Source of the DNA: JAUNSR01 sp036655755
GTDB taxonomy: Bacteria > Bacteroidota > Bacteroidia > Bacteroidales > JAUNSR01
Assembly: GCA_036655755.1 (NCBI GenBank)
Contig: JAVVPN010000007.1
Location: 1-60,445, forward strand
Reading direction: 5' to 3'
Length of the DNA: 60,445 bases
Shown piece after piece: positions 9,210-17,398 of the stretch (the stretch's first letter is position 1; each line of letters starts with the position of its first letter). The notes beneath the pieces are model-generated. The model was given only the letters and a program-made list of their open reading frames with translations. It was not told the DNA's origin and searched no databases. Position numbers and translations under genes: made by a program.

Positions 9210-10172
9210 TTAATGGATAATAATTTCAGAATCCTTAATTTCATATTCAATCGGTGAAATCAAAGAGAGTATTTTAAGAGCGTGTCTAATATCTCCCCCT
9301 TCAATAGTGCCCGTGAAAAATTGATTTTTATCCGTATCCGGAGCAATACGAATAGAGATATTATAGGTCCGGGATAATACTTTCACTATATTTTCTAAAG
9401 ATTCGTTTTCGAAGTAAAGATTCCCTTTCGTCCATTCGGCATAATCTGGAGATATTACTTTTGTGGTGTTTATTTGACCGGTATGTTTATTATAAACCAA
9501 GCGATCATCCGGATATAGAATGACTGACTCATTGTCTGTACAAATATTTACCTTTCCATTTAATAATACTACAGATATTTCATTACTATCTTGATAGGCA
9601 TTCACATTAAACGTCGTACCTAACACTGTTATAATCAAACCATCTAATTCAACAATAAAGGGAGACGCTCTATTCTTAGTAACATCGAAATATGCCTCAC
9701 CCAGTAACTTTATCCGTCTTTCATTCTTTCCAAAATTAGTTGAATAAAGAATTTTGGAATCAGAGTTAATATTTACTACCGTACTGTCCGGAAGTAAAAT
9801 CTGCGCCTTTTCTCCTCTTTTTGTGATTACCTGGAATTGTTTTTCAACCGTCGAATCATTCATTAAAAAGAATACAGTTAAGGACGATAAAATCGGAAAG
9901 ATGAAAATAGCTACCCATTTCCAGATTGATGGCTTAAACACAGAGATATCATTTCTTGATAAATAACTCTTTCTTGTTTTTTTATCGATTTGCTCGAATA
10001 TTCTTTTATTTAAAGCTTTATCTATTTGGGGACTCTCCTTTAACACGCTATTTTCCATCCATTTATTTAGATCCGGATCTTTTAATATCCATTGTTCTAT
10101 CTGTTGTTTTAGCTGAGGATTATTTGTTTCTAAATATTCTTCTATAATAAGCTTAATTTGATCTTTTGTCAT
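9210..10172 (-). CDS. FecR family anti-sigma factor
   Basis: A 320-aa FecR protein with a cytoplasmic anti-sigma N-terminus (residues 1-80), a single membrane segment (about 84-104, WKWVAIFIFPILSSLTVFFL) and a periplasmic FecR domain around residues 115-215 (QVITKRGEKAQILLPDSTVV, GEAYFDVTKN, VLGTTFNVNAY). A C-terminal DUF4974 domain (LYFENESLENIVKVLSRTY) follows. It receives the signal from the STN domain of the SusC transporter and controls the ECF sigma factor encoded 62 bp upstream. The order sigma, fecR, susC, susD is the standard arrangement of such trans-envelope signalling loci in Bacteroidota. Confidence 0.95.
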   Translation of the reverse strand: MTKDQIKLIIEEYLETNNPQLKQQIEQWILKDPDLNKWMENSVLKESPQIDKALNKRIFEQIDKKTRKSYLSRNDISVFKPSIWKWVAIFIFPILSSLTVFFLMNDSTVEKQFQVITKRGEKAQILLPDSTVVNINSDSKILYSTNFGKNERRIKLLGEAYFDVTKNRASPFIVELDGLIITVLGTTFNVNAYQDSNEISVVLLNGKVNICTDNESVILYPDDRLVYNKHTGQINTTKVISPDYAEWTKGNLYFENESLENIVKVLSRTYNISIRIAPDTDKNQFFTGTIEGGDIRHALKILSLISPIEYEIKDSEIIIH

Positions 10173-10234
10173 TTTATAGTTATCGTATCTATATAGTTTA
10201 CAATTTCGAAGTAAGATTTATCTAATTCACCATC

Positions 10235-10831
10235 TTAATTTTTTATGAATAAAAAAATTAGAATACATATTCTCATCTTATCATAATGAATTTGTATCTT
10301 TTTCCGGACAAACTGTACTGCTAATGATAAATGGGTGGCAACAGAACTTTCGGATATCTGCATCATTTCTGCTATTTCTTTATTTGAAAAATGTTGTCTC
10401 TTGCTCAGATTGAAAACTTTTTGACGTATTGGAGGGAGCCGTTCTGATAGGCGATCTAAATATTCCTCTAAAAAATTAAGATCTAAAGTATATTCTGTTT
10501 GATTATCGTGTTCAGAAGTAACCCCCAGAAAATATTCCTGATAAATATGTTCAACAGTCTGATGTTGGTAAATATTCATTAATTGATTTTTAGCAATCGT
10601 ACATAAATAAGAAATCAACGGTTTTTCTATATCTATTTGTTTATGAATCTCCCATAAGCGAATAAATGTAGTCTGAACTATTTCTTCAGCCATGTATGTG
10701 TCTCCATGAGATAATCGCAAAATGAAATTATATAGTTTTCCACTATATAGATTATAGATTTTCTCAAAAGCACTCCAAGAACCTTGCCTTAATTCAATTA
10801 CTGTTTTTAAAATATTCTTTTGTTGTTCCAT
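10235..10831 (-). CDS. ECF RNA polymerase sigma-70 factor (FecI-like)
   Basis: A 198-aa ECF sigma factor. Region 2 is seen in FEKIYNLYSGKLYNFI and AEEIVQTTFIRLWE, and region 4 in LPPIRQKVFNLSKRQHFSNK followed by EIAEMMQISESSVATHLS, a helix-turn-helix. The C-terminus is hydrophobic (ILIFLFI). It is paired with the FecR anti-sigma gene downstream and is expected to transcribe the susC-susD-EEP operon when the transporter binds ligand. An assembly gap lies about 105 bp upstream, so its own promoter may be incomplete in this sequence. Confidence 0.94.
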   Translation of the reverse strand: MEQQKNILKTVIELRQGSWSAFEKIYNLYSGKLYNFILRLSHGDTYMAEEIVQTTFIRLWEIHKQIDIEKPLISYLCTIAKNQLMNIYQHQTVEHIYQEYFLGVTSEHDNQTEYTLDLNFLEEYLDRLSERLPPIRQKVFNLSKRQHFSNKEIAEMMQISESSVATHLSLAVQFVRKKIQIHYDKMRICILIFLFIKN

Positions 10832-11700
10832 TAATTAAAATAATAATTAGAGAGTGATATTCTAATGCGTTGATAACTATATGTTGAATATCAGATATAT
10901 GTTTGAATTCATATTTTAGACAAGAATGATGTTTTNNNNNNNNNNATAACGTTGGAATCCGAACATATTTATAGAGATGATATATCTTACTGAGTTAATA
11001 CAGATCACATAAAGATTAAAACTTCATGTAAGAACATATTATCCATTACCTTCGTCATAAACATATTTGCACGGTCTGTTGATTTTATTTAAGCCTCTAA
11101 ATCGAGATAAACTCATCAAAATGAAGCTTTTTATTTAATGGTTTAGACTTTTCAATCCACTCTTTTATTTTTTATATGATTGAAGATCGTTTTAATCAAC
11201 TCCTCTTGTCGGCAAAATTGAACTCTAATGAATTAATAAGATAAGAAAGTAATTAATAGGGTTCTTATTAGCACCAATCCATAGTGTGTTAAAATTATTT
11301 TTAAATATAACGATATTTAAAAATAAAATAAATAAATCGCATCTTTTAATATAGCTTTCTCTGGATTTTCACTATAATCAGGATATGGTACTATGGCATA
11401 AAGCTAATCCCGTGCAATACATCTCCTATTACATCGCTGTATTGATAGCATTTTTTCCTGCATATTGCAAGGTCTCCCCGGATAAATATCTATGCTTTTC
11501 TATCGTGGTACCCAATTTTCTGATTTTGGCTACGGGTGGATTTAAAGACCACTCCTGACCTCCGTGCTAATCGCTAATGCTTCATGCCAACTCGATATAT
11601 GTCAGGACTTACACAGATGTATGCCAGGCATACTAAAAAACAACAAAAAAAGCCCGTACTTTTTGCAAGTACAGGCTTTCTTGTTAATCCGATATGAAAT
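10832..11700. other. Non-coding stretch with assembly gap and AT-rich hairpin
   Basis: No convincing gene lies between the sigma factor and smpB. Ten Ns are at 10936-10945. A perfect 14-bp AT-only inverted repeat sits at 11295-11308/11313-11326. The only notable plus-strand frame, 11385-11558 (57 codons, hydrophobic), has no recognisable family or clear start signal. No tmRNA-like ends were found despite the neighbouring smpB. The smpB terminator occupies the right end. Confidence 0.5.
11645..11680 (-). terminator. Rho-independent terminator of smpB
   Basis: On the minus strand AAGCCTGTACTT pairs with AAGTACGGGCTT, followed by a run of T (TTTTTTTGTTG). It lies about 20 bp after the smpB stop. 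Confidence 0.85.
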
Positions 11701-12153
11701 TTATTTTTTAAACATTCGGTCCATCTGCCGTTTGTCGTCTTTCTCTCGTAATGACTGACGCTTATCATAACTCTTCTTCCCTTTACCGAGAGCTATCGTT
11801 ACTTTAGCCAGTCCTTTTTCATTTATATAGAGCTTTGACGGAATAATCGTATATCCCGATTCTTTAACCAATCGTTGCAACTTGGTAAGTTCTTTTTTCT
11901 GCAACAATAGTTTCCGTTCGCGTCGGGCAGCATGATTATTATACGTACCGTAAAAATACTCAGCTATATACATATTTTTTACCCATAATTCACCATTGGC
12001 AAAATAGCAATAAGAATCCACCAAACTGGCTTTCCCCAACCGGATCGACTTAATTTCAGTCCCGGTAAGAACAATTCCCGCCCGGTAGGTATCGATAATT
12101 TCATAATCGAACGTCGCGCGCTTATTGCGAATATTAATATCAGGTAATTTCAT
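11701..12153 (-). CDS. smpB: SsrA-binding protein SmpB
   Basis: A 150-aa SmpB, the usual family length. It binds tmRNA and brings it to stalled ribosomes for trans-translation. Seen features are the OB-fold core GIVLTGTEIKSIRLGKASLVD, NMYIAEY, the RERKLLLQKKEL segment, and the basic C-terminal tail KGKKSYDKRQSLREKDDKRQ needed in the decoding centre. The core leucine- and lysine-rich motifs leave no alternative identity. The start codon is fixed by MKLPDINIRNKRA. It lies within the gene-proximal direct repeat of leader element copy 2, which fills the whole spacer to the membrane-protein gene upstream. No ssrA gene was seen in the window. Confidence 0.97.
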   Translation of the reverse strand: MKLPDINIRNKRATFDYEIIDTYRAGIVLTGTEIKSIRLGKASLVDSYCYFANGELWVKNMYIAEYFYGTYNNHAARRERKLLLQKKELTKLQRLVKESGYTIIPSKLYINEKGLAKVTIALGKGKKSYDKRQSLREKDDKRQMDRMFKK

Positions 12154-12260
12154 TTATTTATAATCTATTTTTTCCATTAAAGTATAAATGCGCCCTTTAT
12201 ATACCGAATGTTGGGTATCTCACCTTTAGGTGAATGATGGCGATTTCATAAATTCATAAT
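12147..12260 (-). repeat. Start-codon leader element, copy 2 (upstream of smpB)
   Basis: Sense is the minus strand. The core at 12165-12242 (78 bp) closely matches copies 1 and 4. Flanking direct repeats 12243-12260 and 12147-12164 (15 of 18 identical) both contain ATGAAAT; the second is the true smpB start. The inner hairpin is perfect here: CACC-TAAA-GGTG, followed by ATACC/GGTAT. The outer stem CGCCAT pairs with AGGGCG with one mismatch. The upstream ATG opens a mini-ORF at 12249-12226, MKSPSFT, stop, 96 bp before the smpB ATG. The distal repeat reaches the stop codon of the preceding gene; without the insertion the two genes would be 10 bp apart. Confidence 0.85.
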
Positions 12261-12826
12261 TAAGATAAACGAGGCATCAAGAATAACAATACCTTTTCAA
12301 TAACACTTGGTAATATAAACAATACAGCTGTTGTAATCACCATAAATCGGATACGGTTTTTCTCTTCTATCTGTATAAAACTTTCGCTTCCAACCCAGAT
12401 AATGTAAGGTATATACAAAACCCCAAATTTCAAAAAAAACAATGCCGGCAATAATGCCATCAACATGTGTATCACATAACTAAAACTTAACACATACCCT
12501 ACGAAATGCTGTGTATGTTGCAAATTATCAGCTTGTTTAAAAAACCGAACAAACAATTTGTTAAGCACAAATGAGGACAGAAAAAAAGCGGCAAAAAGCG
12601 TCATCAATGTCAATGAAGCACTTTTCAAAGCATATTCCAGCTCAAATCCCTTACGGTTCCATAAGATTCCGACAAAAGTAGCCAGGGTTGTTAAACCAAG
12701 CAAAGGATAAAAAAACTTATTCAGAAACTCGGTCGAATCAGAAGTGTTTTTTTCTGCCAATCTTTTCCATGATGGAATAGGTGAAGTTCCTAATGATAGA
12801 ATAGTTTGTAATATTACCTTATACAT
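12260..12826 (-). CDS. Integral membrane protein, Yip1-like
   Basis: A 188-aa protein with five likely membrane segments: FFYPLLGLTTLATFVGILW, LTLMTLFAAFFLSSFVL, FVGYVLSFSYVIHMLMALL, LFFLKFGVLYIPYIIWVG and MVITTAVLFILPSVIEKVLL. The N-terminal P-x-x-W motif (IPSWKRLAEK) and overall layout resemble the Yip1/DUF1282 family. The function is unknown. A possible -7 box (reverse of CAAAAATA at 12845-12852) lies just upstream. It was probably in an operon with smpB before leader element copy 2 separated them. Confidence 0.6.
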   Translation of the reverse strand: MYKVILQTILSLGTSPIPSWKRLAEKNTSDSTEFLNKFFYPLLGLTTLATFVGILWNRKGFELEYALKSASLTLMTLFAAFFLSSFVLNKLFVRFFKQADNLQHTQHFVGYVLSFSYVIHMLMALLPALFFLKFGVLYIPYIIWVGSESFIQIEEKNRIRFMVITTAVLFILPSVIEKVLLFLMPRLS

Positions 12827-12898
12827 GATGCATTTTGATTTCTACAAAAATAATTGAAATCTTTAAAAAACGGGATATGAACCTCAATAAACATAAAA

Positions 12899-12934
12899 AA
12901 CGGGATACGAATTAACCTATTCAATATCCCGTTT
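12899..12934 (-). terminator. Terminator of the 13-kb lipoprotein gene
   Basis: ACGGGATA (12900-12907) pairs with TATCCCGT (12925-12932); on the minus strand the stem is followed by TTTTTT. A second AAAAAACGGGATA copy lies at about 12867. Confidence 0.8.
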
Positions 12935-12961
12935 TAAAATTATGAAAGAAACAAACCGCGT

Positions 12962-13702
12962 TTATTCTGTTTTAGGTGCTGTAATCACACAGTAAGAAGG
13001 ATTAATTTTATTTGCCTCAAACGACTGATATTTCTTAGCGGAGAAAGAAATTTTTACAATCTGCTCACTTTTCATATTAGTAAGATTAAAACATTGGGCA
13101 TACGCTTCATATACTCCTTTCTCTCCAACTTTATCATTTGTTGCTTTAAATTCATACCAAAGCGTATCTTTTGACGCCTCAGTCGGATTTTCTAAACGAC
13201 CCTTAAATACAAGACGGAAATCCGGATCAGCTTTCTTCAAAGTCGCGCCTGAGAAGGTTATAAAAGTTTGATTATTGCTTGATATTTTTGAGATGTTTAT
13301 ATAAGGAGCGTAAAACAGCTCTACTGAATCATTGGCCAGGGTTTCATCTTCTTGCGACTCCTGAATGAAATTTTTCGTATCCACTTTGCGTGATGACACT
13401 TCAATCATTTTAATTGGCTGAGACTGAGAACCAGTTGCACCAGCCGGTTGTTCATCATTATTTACTGTTAATTGCTCTAATAAACAACGTTCACCAACAC
13501 TCATCTCTTTCCCAAGAAATTCGTCAGCATAATAATAGGCGCCTGTTGCATCTATTTGTACAACAACCTGAGAAGGAGAAACGGATGCTACCGTACTCAT
13601 CATATTTACTAATGTAAATCGGTTACCTACATTCTCCATACAAGAGCTCAAAACCGTCACGGCTGCCGTGATCAACAAACAACGAAAAATGTTTTTCTTC
13701 AT
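12962..13702 (-). CDS. Hypothetical lipoprotein
   Basis: A 246-aa protein with a lipoprotein signal (KNIFRCLLITAAVTVLSSC, Cys21). The mature part is beta-rich with no catalytic motif. Size and layout are reminiscent of NigD-like lipoproteins of Bacteroidales, but I cannot place it firmly. Upstream, a -7 box (reverse of CAAAAATA, 13763-13770) with a near -33 (CAAT, 13790-13793) suggests its own promoter, and a terminator follows, so it is probably monocistronic. It is presumably anchored in the outer membrane or to the periplasmic side. Confidence 0.6.
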   Translation of the reverse strand: MKKNIFRCLLITAAVTVLSSCMENVGNRFTLVNMMSTVASVSPSQVVVQIDATGAYYYADEFLGKEMSVGERCLLEQLTVNNDEQPAGATGSQSQPIKMIEVSSRKVDTKNFIQESQEDETLANDSVELFYAPYINISKISSNNQTFITFSGATLKKADPDFRLVFKGRLENPTEASKDTLWYEFKATNDKVGEKGVYEAYAQCFNLTNMKSEQIVKISFSAKKYQSFEANKINPSYCVITAPKTE

Positions 13703-13798
13703 AAATGTGATAAATTTAGAATTTGAGGAAAAGAATATCTATAACATTCTATTAAACTGATACAAAAATATCAATATAATCAGTCATGTCAATAATAA

Positions 13799-13829
13799 AG
13801 ATGCAACATATACGATATATGTTGCATCT
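13799..13829 (-). terminator. Hairpin after DUF1015 gene
   Basis: Perfect 13-bp arms, 13799-13811 and 13817-13829, with a 5-nt loop, 24 bp after the DUF1015 stop. The downstream T-run is short. Confidence 0.75.
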
Positions 13830-13852
13830 CTTTACTCTTTTAACTAAATAAT

Positions 13853-15097
13853 CTATTCTAATTTGTGAATTACAAGCCCCGATCGCAATTTAGGTTCAAA
13901 CCAGGTGGTTTTAGGAGGCATTATGTTTCCCGTATCGGCTATATCAATTAACTGATGCATTGATACCGGATACAGCGCCAATGCAAGTTTCATTTCACCC
14001 GAATCCACCCTTCGTTTCAATTCATTCAAACCCCGCAATCCACCAACAAAATCAATACGCTTATTGGTTCGCAACTCTCGAATATCAAGAATGTCGCCTA
14101 AAATCAGATCCGACGAAATCGTTACATCCAAAACACCAATCGGGTCATTATCATTGTATGTACCGGGTTTGGCTGTAAGAGAATACCAATCGCCATTAAG
14201 ATAAATCGAAAAATTGTGTAATCGGTCCGGATGATAAGTCTCCGACCCTTTATATTCTACAATAAAATTTTTTGTAAGCTTATCCAGGAACTGCTCATTA
14301 GTCAATCCATTCAAATCCTTTACCACACGGTTATAATCCATAATTTTTAGCTGAGAAGCCGGAAAACAAACCGCCATAAAATAATTGTATTCTTCTTTAC
14401 CCGTATGCGATGGATTATTGCGTGCCTTTTCGGCACCTACCAAGGCGGCGGCCGCCGTACGGTGGTGGCCATCTGCAATATAAAGCGCAGGTATTTGACT
14501 AAAATAAGTAGTTATAGCTTCTATCTGCCGGTGATCGCGTATTACCCAAAACTGATGCCCGAAACCTTCGGCCGAAACGAAGTCGTATTCCGGTTTCCCG
14601 ACAATCACTTCCTGTAAAATTCGCTGTAAACCTTCATTATCCGGAAATGCAAAGAAAACAGGCTCAATATTCGCATTATTAATCCGCACATGTTTCATCC
14701 GGTCTTCCTCCTTGTCTACCCGTGTCAATTCATGCTTTTTTATTACACCCGACAAATAATCCTCGACACTTGCCGCAACAACAAAACCATATTGGGTACG
14801 TTCGCCCATACGCTGCGCATAGATGTAATAATAAGATTCTTTGTCTTGTATCAACCAGCCTTTCTCCTGGAATTTATGAAAATTCTCAACCGCCTTTTCA
14901 TACACTTTCGGATCATGCTCATCGGTTCCGGGGTCGAAATCTATTTCCGGCTTGATAATATGATAAAGCGAATGAGGATTGCCAGTGGCTTCTACTCTCG
15001 CTTCGTCAGAAGATAAAACATCATAAGGCCGGGAAGAAAGGGTCGCCGCCAGCTCTGCCGGCGGACGTACCCCTTTAAAAGGTTTAACTTTTGCCAT
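13853..15097 (-). CDS. DUF1015 family protein
   Basis: A 414-aa DUF1015 protein (the family is usually about 400 aa). Characteristic pieces are the N-terminal KPFKGVRPP and RPYDVLSSDEAR, PHSLYHIIKPE, and the conserved central ALYIADGHHRTAAA segment. The biochemical function of the family is not established. In many Bacteroidales it lies directly behind serC-serA. Here a histidine kinase gene sits between, but all are on the same strand, 63 bp apart at this junction, so the link with serine biosynthesis is kept in a loosened form. The start at 15097 (MAKVKPFKG) matches the family N-terminus. Confidence 0.88.
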   Translation of the reverse strand: MAKVKPFKGVRPPAELAATLSSRPYDVLSSDEARVEATGNPHSLYHIIKPEIDFDPGTDEHDPKVYEKAVENFHKFQEKGWLIQDKESYYYIYAQRMGERTQYGFVVAASVEDYLSGVIKKHELTRVDKEEDRMKHVRINNANIEPVFFAFPDNEGLQRILQEVIVGKPEYDFVSAEGFGHQFWVIRDHRQIEAITTYFSQIPALYIADGHHRTAAAALVGAEKARNNPSHTGKEEYNYFMAVCFPASQLKIMDYNRVVKDLNGLTNEQFLDKLTKNFIVEYKGSETYHPDRLHNFSIYLNGDWYSLTAKPGTYNDNDPIGVLDVTISSDLILGDILDIRELRTNKRIDFVGGLRGLNELKRRVDSGEMKLALALYPVSMHQLIDIADTGNIMPPKTTWFEPKLRSGLVIHKLE

Positions 15098-15160
15098 AAT
15101 TTTTCAGAATTAGATATAAGGGATAATCAATTAAGTACCGAAAAAGGCAGTTACATTAAA

Positions 15161-17218
15161 TCAATTATCTTTTTTCAGGTATTTACGAATTGTGGCATTG
15201 ATCTGCTTTGTACTTGTAGGCTTTGTAAGCATATCAGTACAGCCTGCTTCAGACGCATCCTTCCGTAAAGATCGGACTGCATAAGCAGTCAGAACTACAA
15301 TAGGAACCTCTTGTGAAATTTCGCGGATACGACGTGTAGCTTCGATTCCATCCATTACCGGCATTTTTATATCCATAAATACAAATACCGGATTCATTTC
15401 ACGAAATAGATCAATGGCATGAGCTCCATTTTCTGCATGAATAACATTAAAACGATCTTCCAATAATGTTTTCAGCATTAAGAAACTATATAAAGTATCC
15501 TCTGCCACCAGTATCACAGGCAGTTGTTTTGTATTCTTAACAACCTGTGCGATTTTTTGTTCTTTTACTTGCGGCTCCTGAGGGACAAATGGTTGCGGAG
15601 TTTCTAATTGAAGTGGAAGTTCGATTGTAAAAGTCGTCCCCACCCCTGGTTGTGAATCTACAGTGATATTCCCATCCATTCGGTGCACCAATGATTTACA
15701 CACTGACAGACTTATTCCTTTCGATGGTTTAATCAGATCTGTTTTTTCGTAAGGAAGAAATAGAGTTTTCAAACTCTCCTGATCAATACCTTCTCCCGTA
15801 TCGCTTACAGAAAAGATTAATTTATCATTTTCATATTCAAATCCATAGCTGATATAGCCAGAATGGGTGTACTGAATTGCATTACTAATCAAAATCCCTA
15901 TTATATCACCCAATTTATCCTTATCGATAATAACCCTGCGACTATCATAGGAGTTTGAAAACATCAATTTCACATCTGAATTCATTTTCATTGAATAAAT
16001 CTGATGTAATTCAACAAGATACTCCCACAAACAAACCGAGTCTTTTTTCAGCATCTCTTCCGGACGATCGGCTTCAGTTTGCTCCATTACCTGTTCTATC
16101 AGCTTTAATAGAGTTTCATTGTTATTTTTTATAATATCCAGATATTTCGTCCGTTCATTATCATCCTTAACTCCCGTAAGCAAATCAGCAAAACCTACGA
16201 TTGCATGCAGGGGAGTTCGAATCTCTTGTGTAAGATTCGCAAATAAAGACGATCTATTTTTCTCTTGCTCCCGCAGTTTTTCTATTTCATGCAATAATGT
16301 AAGCTCTCGGTTCTTACGTTTCTGGATATCTAAAAATATTCCACGAATTACAACCGGATTTCCCTGGGCATCCGCCTTTACCACACTTCCTCGGAATTCA
16401 AACCAATTATAGCCTGTTCCATCATAATCCATGCGTAATTCTAATGAAAAAGAATCTGACTCTTTTAAATTCCGGTCTATTTGTATTTTCTGTACATCAT
16501 CCGGAAATATTTTATCGATAATTTTATCGAAAGAATAAACACCCCCCTCAAGCTCATGATTCTTATCCAACGAAGGCAAGTCTATCTCTATAAACCCTTC
16601 CGGTAAAGACCAACTCCATGAATACACATCGCTTTCTGAAAGGTAGTTATAAAATGAATCTATATTTTCTTCTTTTTTATTGCGCGACTCTAAGTCAAGA
16701 ACCAGATTGGATAACTTTTCTATTTGTGCCCGTAAAATGCTTTCGCGGTGGGTCAAACTCTGGCACAATTCTTTTTCGGGTGTAATATTCCAACACAAAA
16801 AGGTAAACTCTGGTTTTTCACTATGATTTTCAACAATCAATTCAAAGCGAAACCAATTTGTCTTCCCTTCTAATCGCTGACGAAATTCGCTTGACAGAGA
16901 ATAAAAATCAGGACGTTCCTTAAGTTTAATATATTCTTCCTTTAGCCGCATCAAATCCTCGGCAAATACAGTTTCTCTGATTCTTAATTTAATCTGTTCA
17001 CATGAAGCATCAGCAGGCAATAGCAGGTTTTTTAAAAACTGATGATTAGGTCTCATCTGCTCCATATCACCACACCATTGACAAACAGCTATTTCCGACT
17101 TGCTTATAGTTTTTTCCAAACGCATTGTCCCTGAATTCAATTCGAGGGCGCTCTGCGTATCAATCTTATTGACTAAGTCCAGCACTTGATTTTCTGTTTC
17201 CTCCAATTTTCCAAACAT
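15161..17218 (-). CDS. Hybrid histidine-kinase-like protein with Gln in place of the phospho-acceptor His
   Basis: A 685-aa protein without membrane segments. Residues 1-300 contain two PAS-like regions (for example NWFRFELIVENHSEKPEFTF and NWFEFRGSVVKADAQGNPVV) and a coiled segment near 300-320. A HisKA-like domain has the H-box NLTQEIRTPLHAIVGF, where the His of the usual HEIRTPL is Gln331 (codon CAA at 16226-16228). The HATPase domain keeps N446 (ISNAIQ) and the G1 box DTGEGID, but G2 is altered (KGISLS). The C-terminal receiver domain (567-682) is intact, with AED, D616 in FMDIKMPVMDG, and K666 in LTKP. The canonical autophosphorylation site is absent, so signalling must differ or depend on a partner. 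It has its own two-box promoter. Confidence 0.85.
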   Translation of the reverse strand: MFGKLEETENQVLDLVNKIDTQSALELNSGTMRLEKTISKSEIAVCQWCGDMEQMRPNHQFLKNLLLPADASCEQIKLRIRETVFAEDLMRLKEEYIKLKERPDFYSLSSEFRQRLEGKTNWFRFELIVENHSEKPEFTFLCWNITPEKELCQSLTHRESILRAQIEKLSNLVLDLESRNKKEENIDSFYNYLSESDVYSWSWSLPEGFIEIDLPSLDKNHELEGGVYSFDKIIDKIFPDDVQKIQIDRNLKESDSFSLELRMDYDGTGYNWFEFRGSVVKADAQGNPVVIRGIFLDIQKRKNRELTLLHEIEKLREQEKNRSSLFANLTQEIRTPLHAIVGFADLLTGVKDDNERTKYLDIIKNNNETLLKLIEQVMEQTEADRPEEMLKKDSVCLWEYLVELHQIYSMKMNSDVKLMFSNSYDSRRVIIDKDKLGDIIGILISNAIQYTHSGYISYGFEYENDKLIFSVSDTGEGIDQESLKTLFLPYEKTDLIKPSKGISLSVCKSLVHRMDGNITVDSQPGVGTTFTIELPLQLETPQPFVPQEPQVKEQKIAQVVKNTKQLPVILVAEDTLYSFLMLKTLLEDRFNVIHAENGAHAIDLFREMNPVFVFMDIKMPVMDGIEATRRIREISQEVPIVVLTAYAVRSLRKDASEAGCTDMLTKPTSTKQINATIRKYLKKDN

Positions 17219-17261
17219 GTCTAATCTCTTTAAAAGCTGTTTCCGTTATTGTGTTTATTCA

Positions 17262-17292
17262 CAAATATAAGCAAACAGAAACCGAAGACAAA
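17262..17292 (-). promoter_or_regulatory. Bacteroides-type promoter of the hybrid kinase gene
   Basis: On the minus strand TTTG (17292-17289), 19-bp spacer, TATATTTG (17269-17262). This matches the -33/-7 consensus TTTG/TAnnTTTG. The ATG is 44 bp downstream. Confidence 0.65.
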
Positions 17293-17337
17293 TTAACCTC
17301 TATTTTTTTTAAGAAATAATTAGGATATAAAAGTAAA

Positions 17338-17379
17338 AAAAGAGGATCAAAGTCCCTTCAGGAACCTTTACCCTCTTTC
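17338..17379 (-). terminator. Terminator after serA
   Basis: On the minus strand AAAGAGG and CCTCTTT form the outer stem, with AAAG/CTTT inside, followed by T residues. It lies 20 bp after the serA stop and ends the serC-serA operon. Confidence 0.75.
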
Positions 17380-17398
17380 TTATCGTTAAAATTATAAG

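Noticed and set aside
11385..11558. 57-codon hydrophobic plus-strand ORF
   Set aside because: No family resemblance and no promoter or conserved context; retained only as a note in the spacer entry.
10946..11640. tmRNA or other RNA gene beside smpB
   Set aside because: No tmRNA-like acceptor ends, tag-peptide frame or other recognisable RNA motif could be found; only AT-rich sequence with one hairpin.
16200..16225. tRNA T-arm-like GTTCGAATC string
   Set aside because: It lies within the kinase coding sequence and no cloverleaf can be built around it. No tRNA or rRNA genes were seen in the window.
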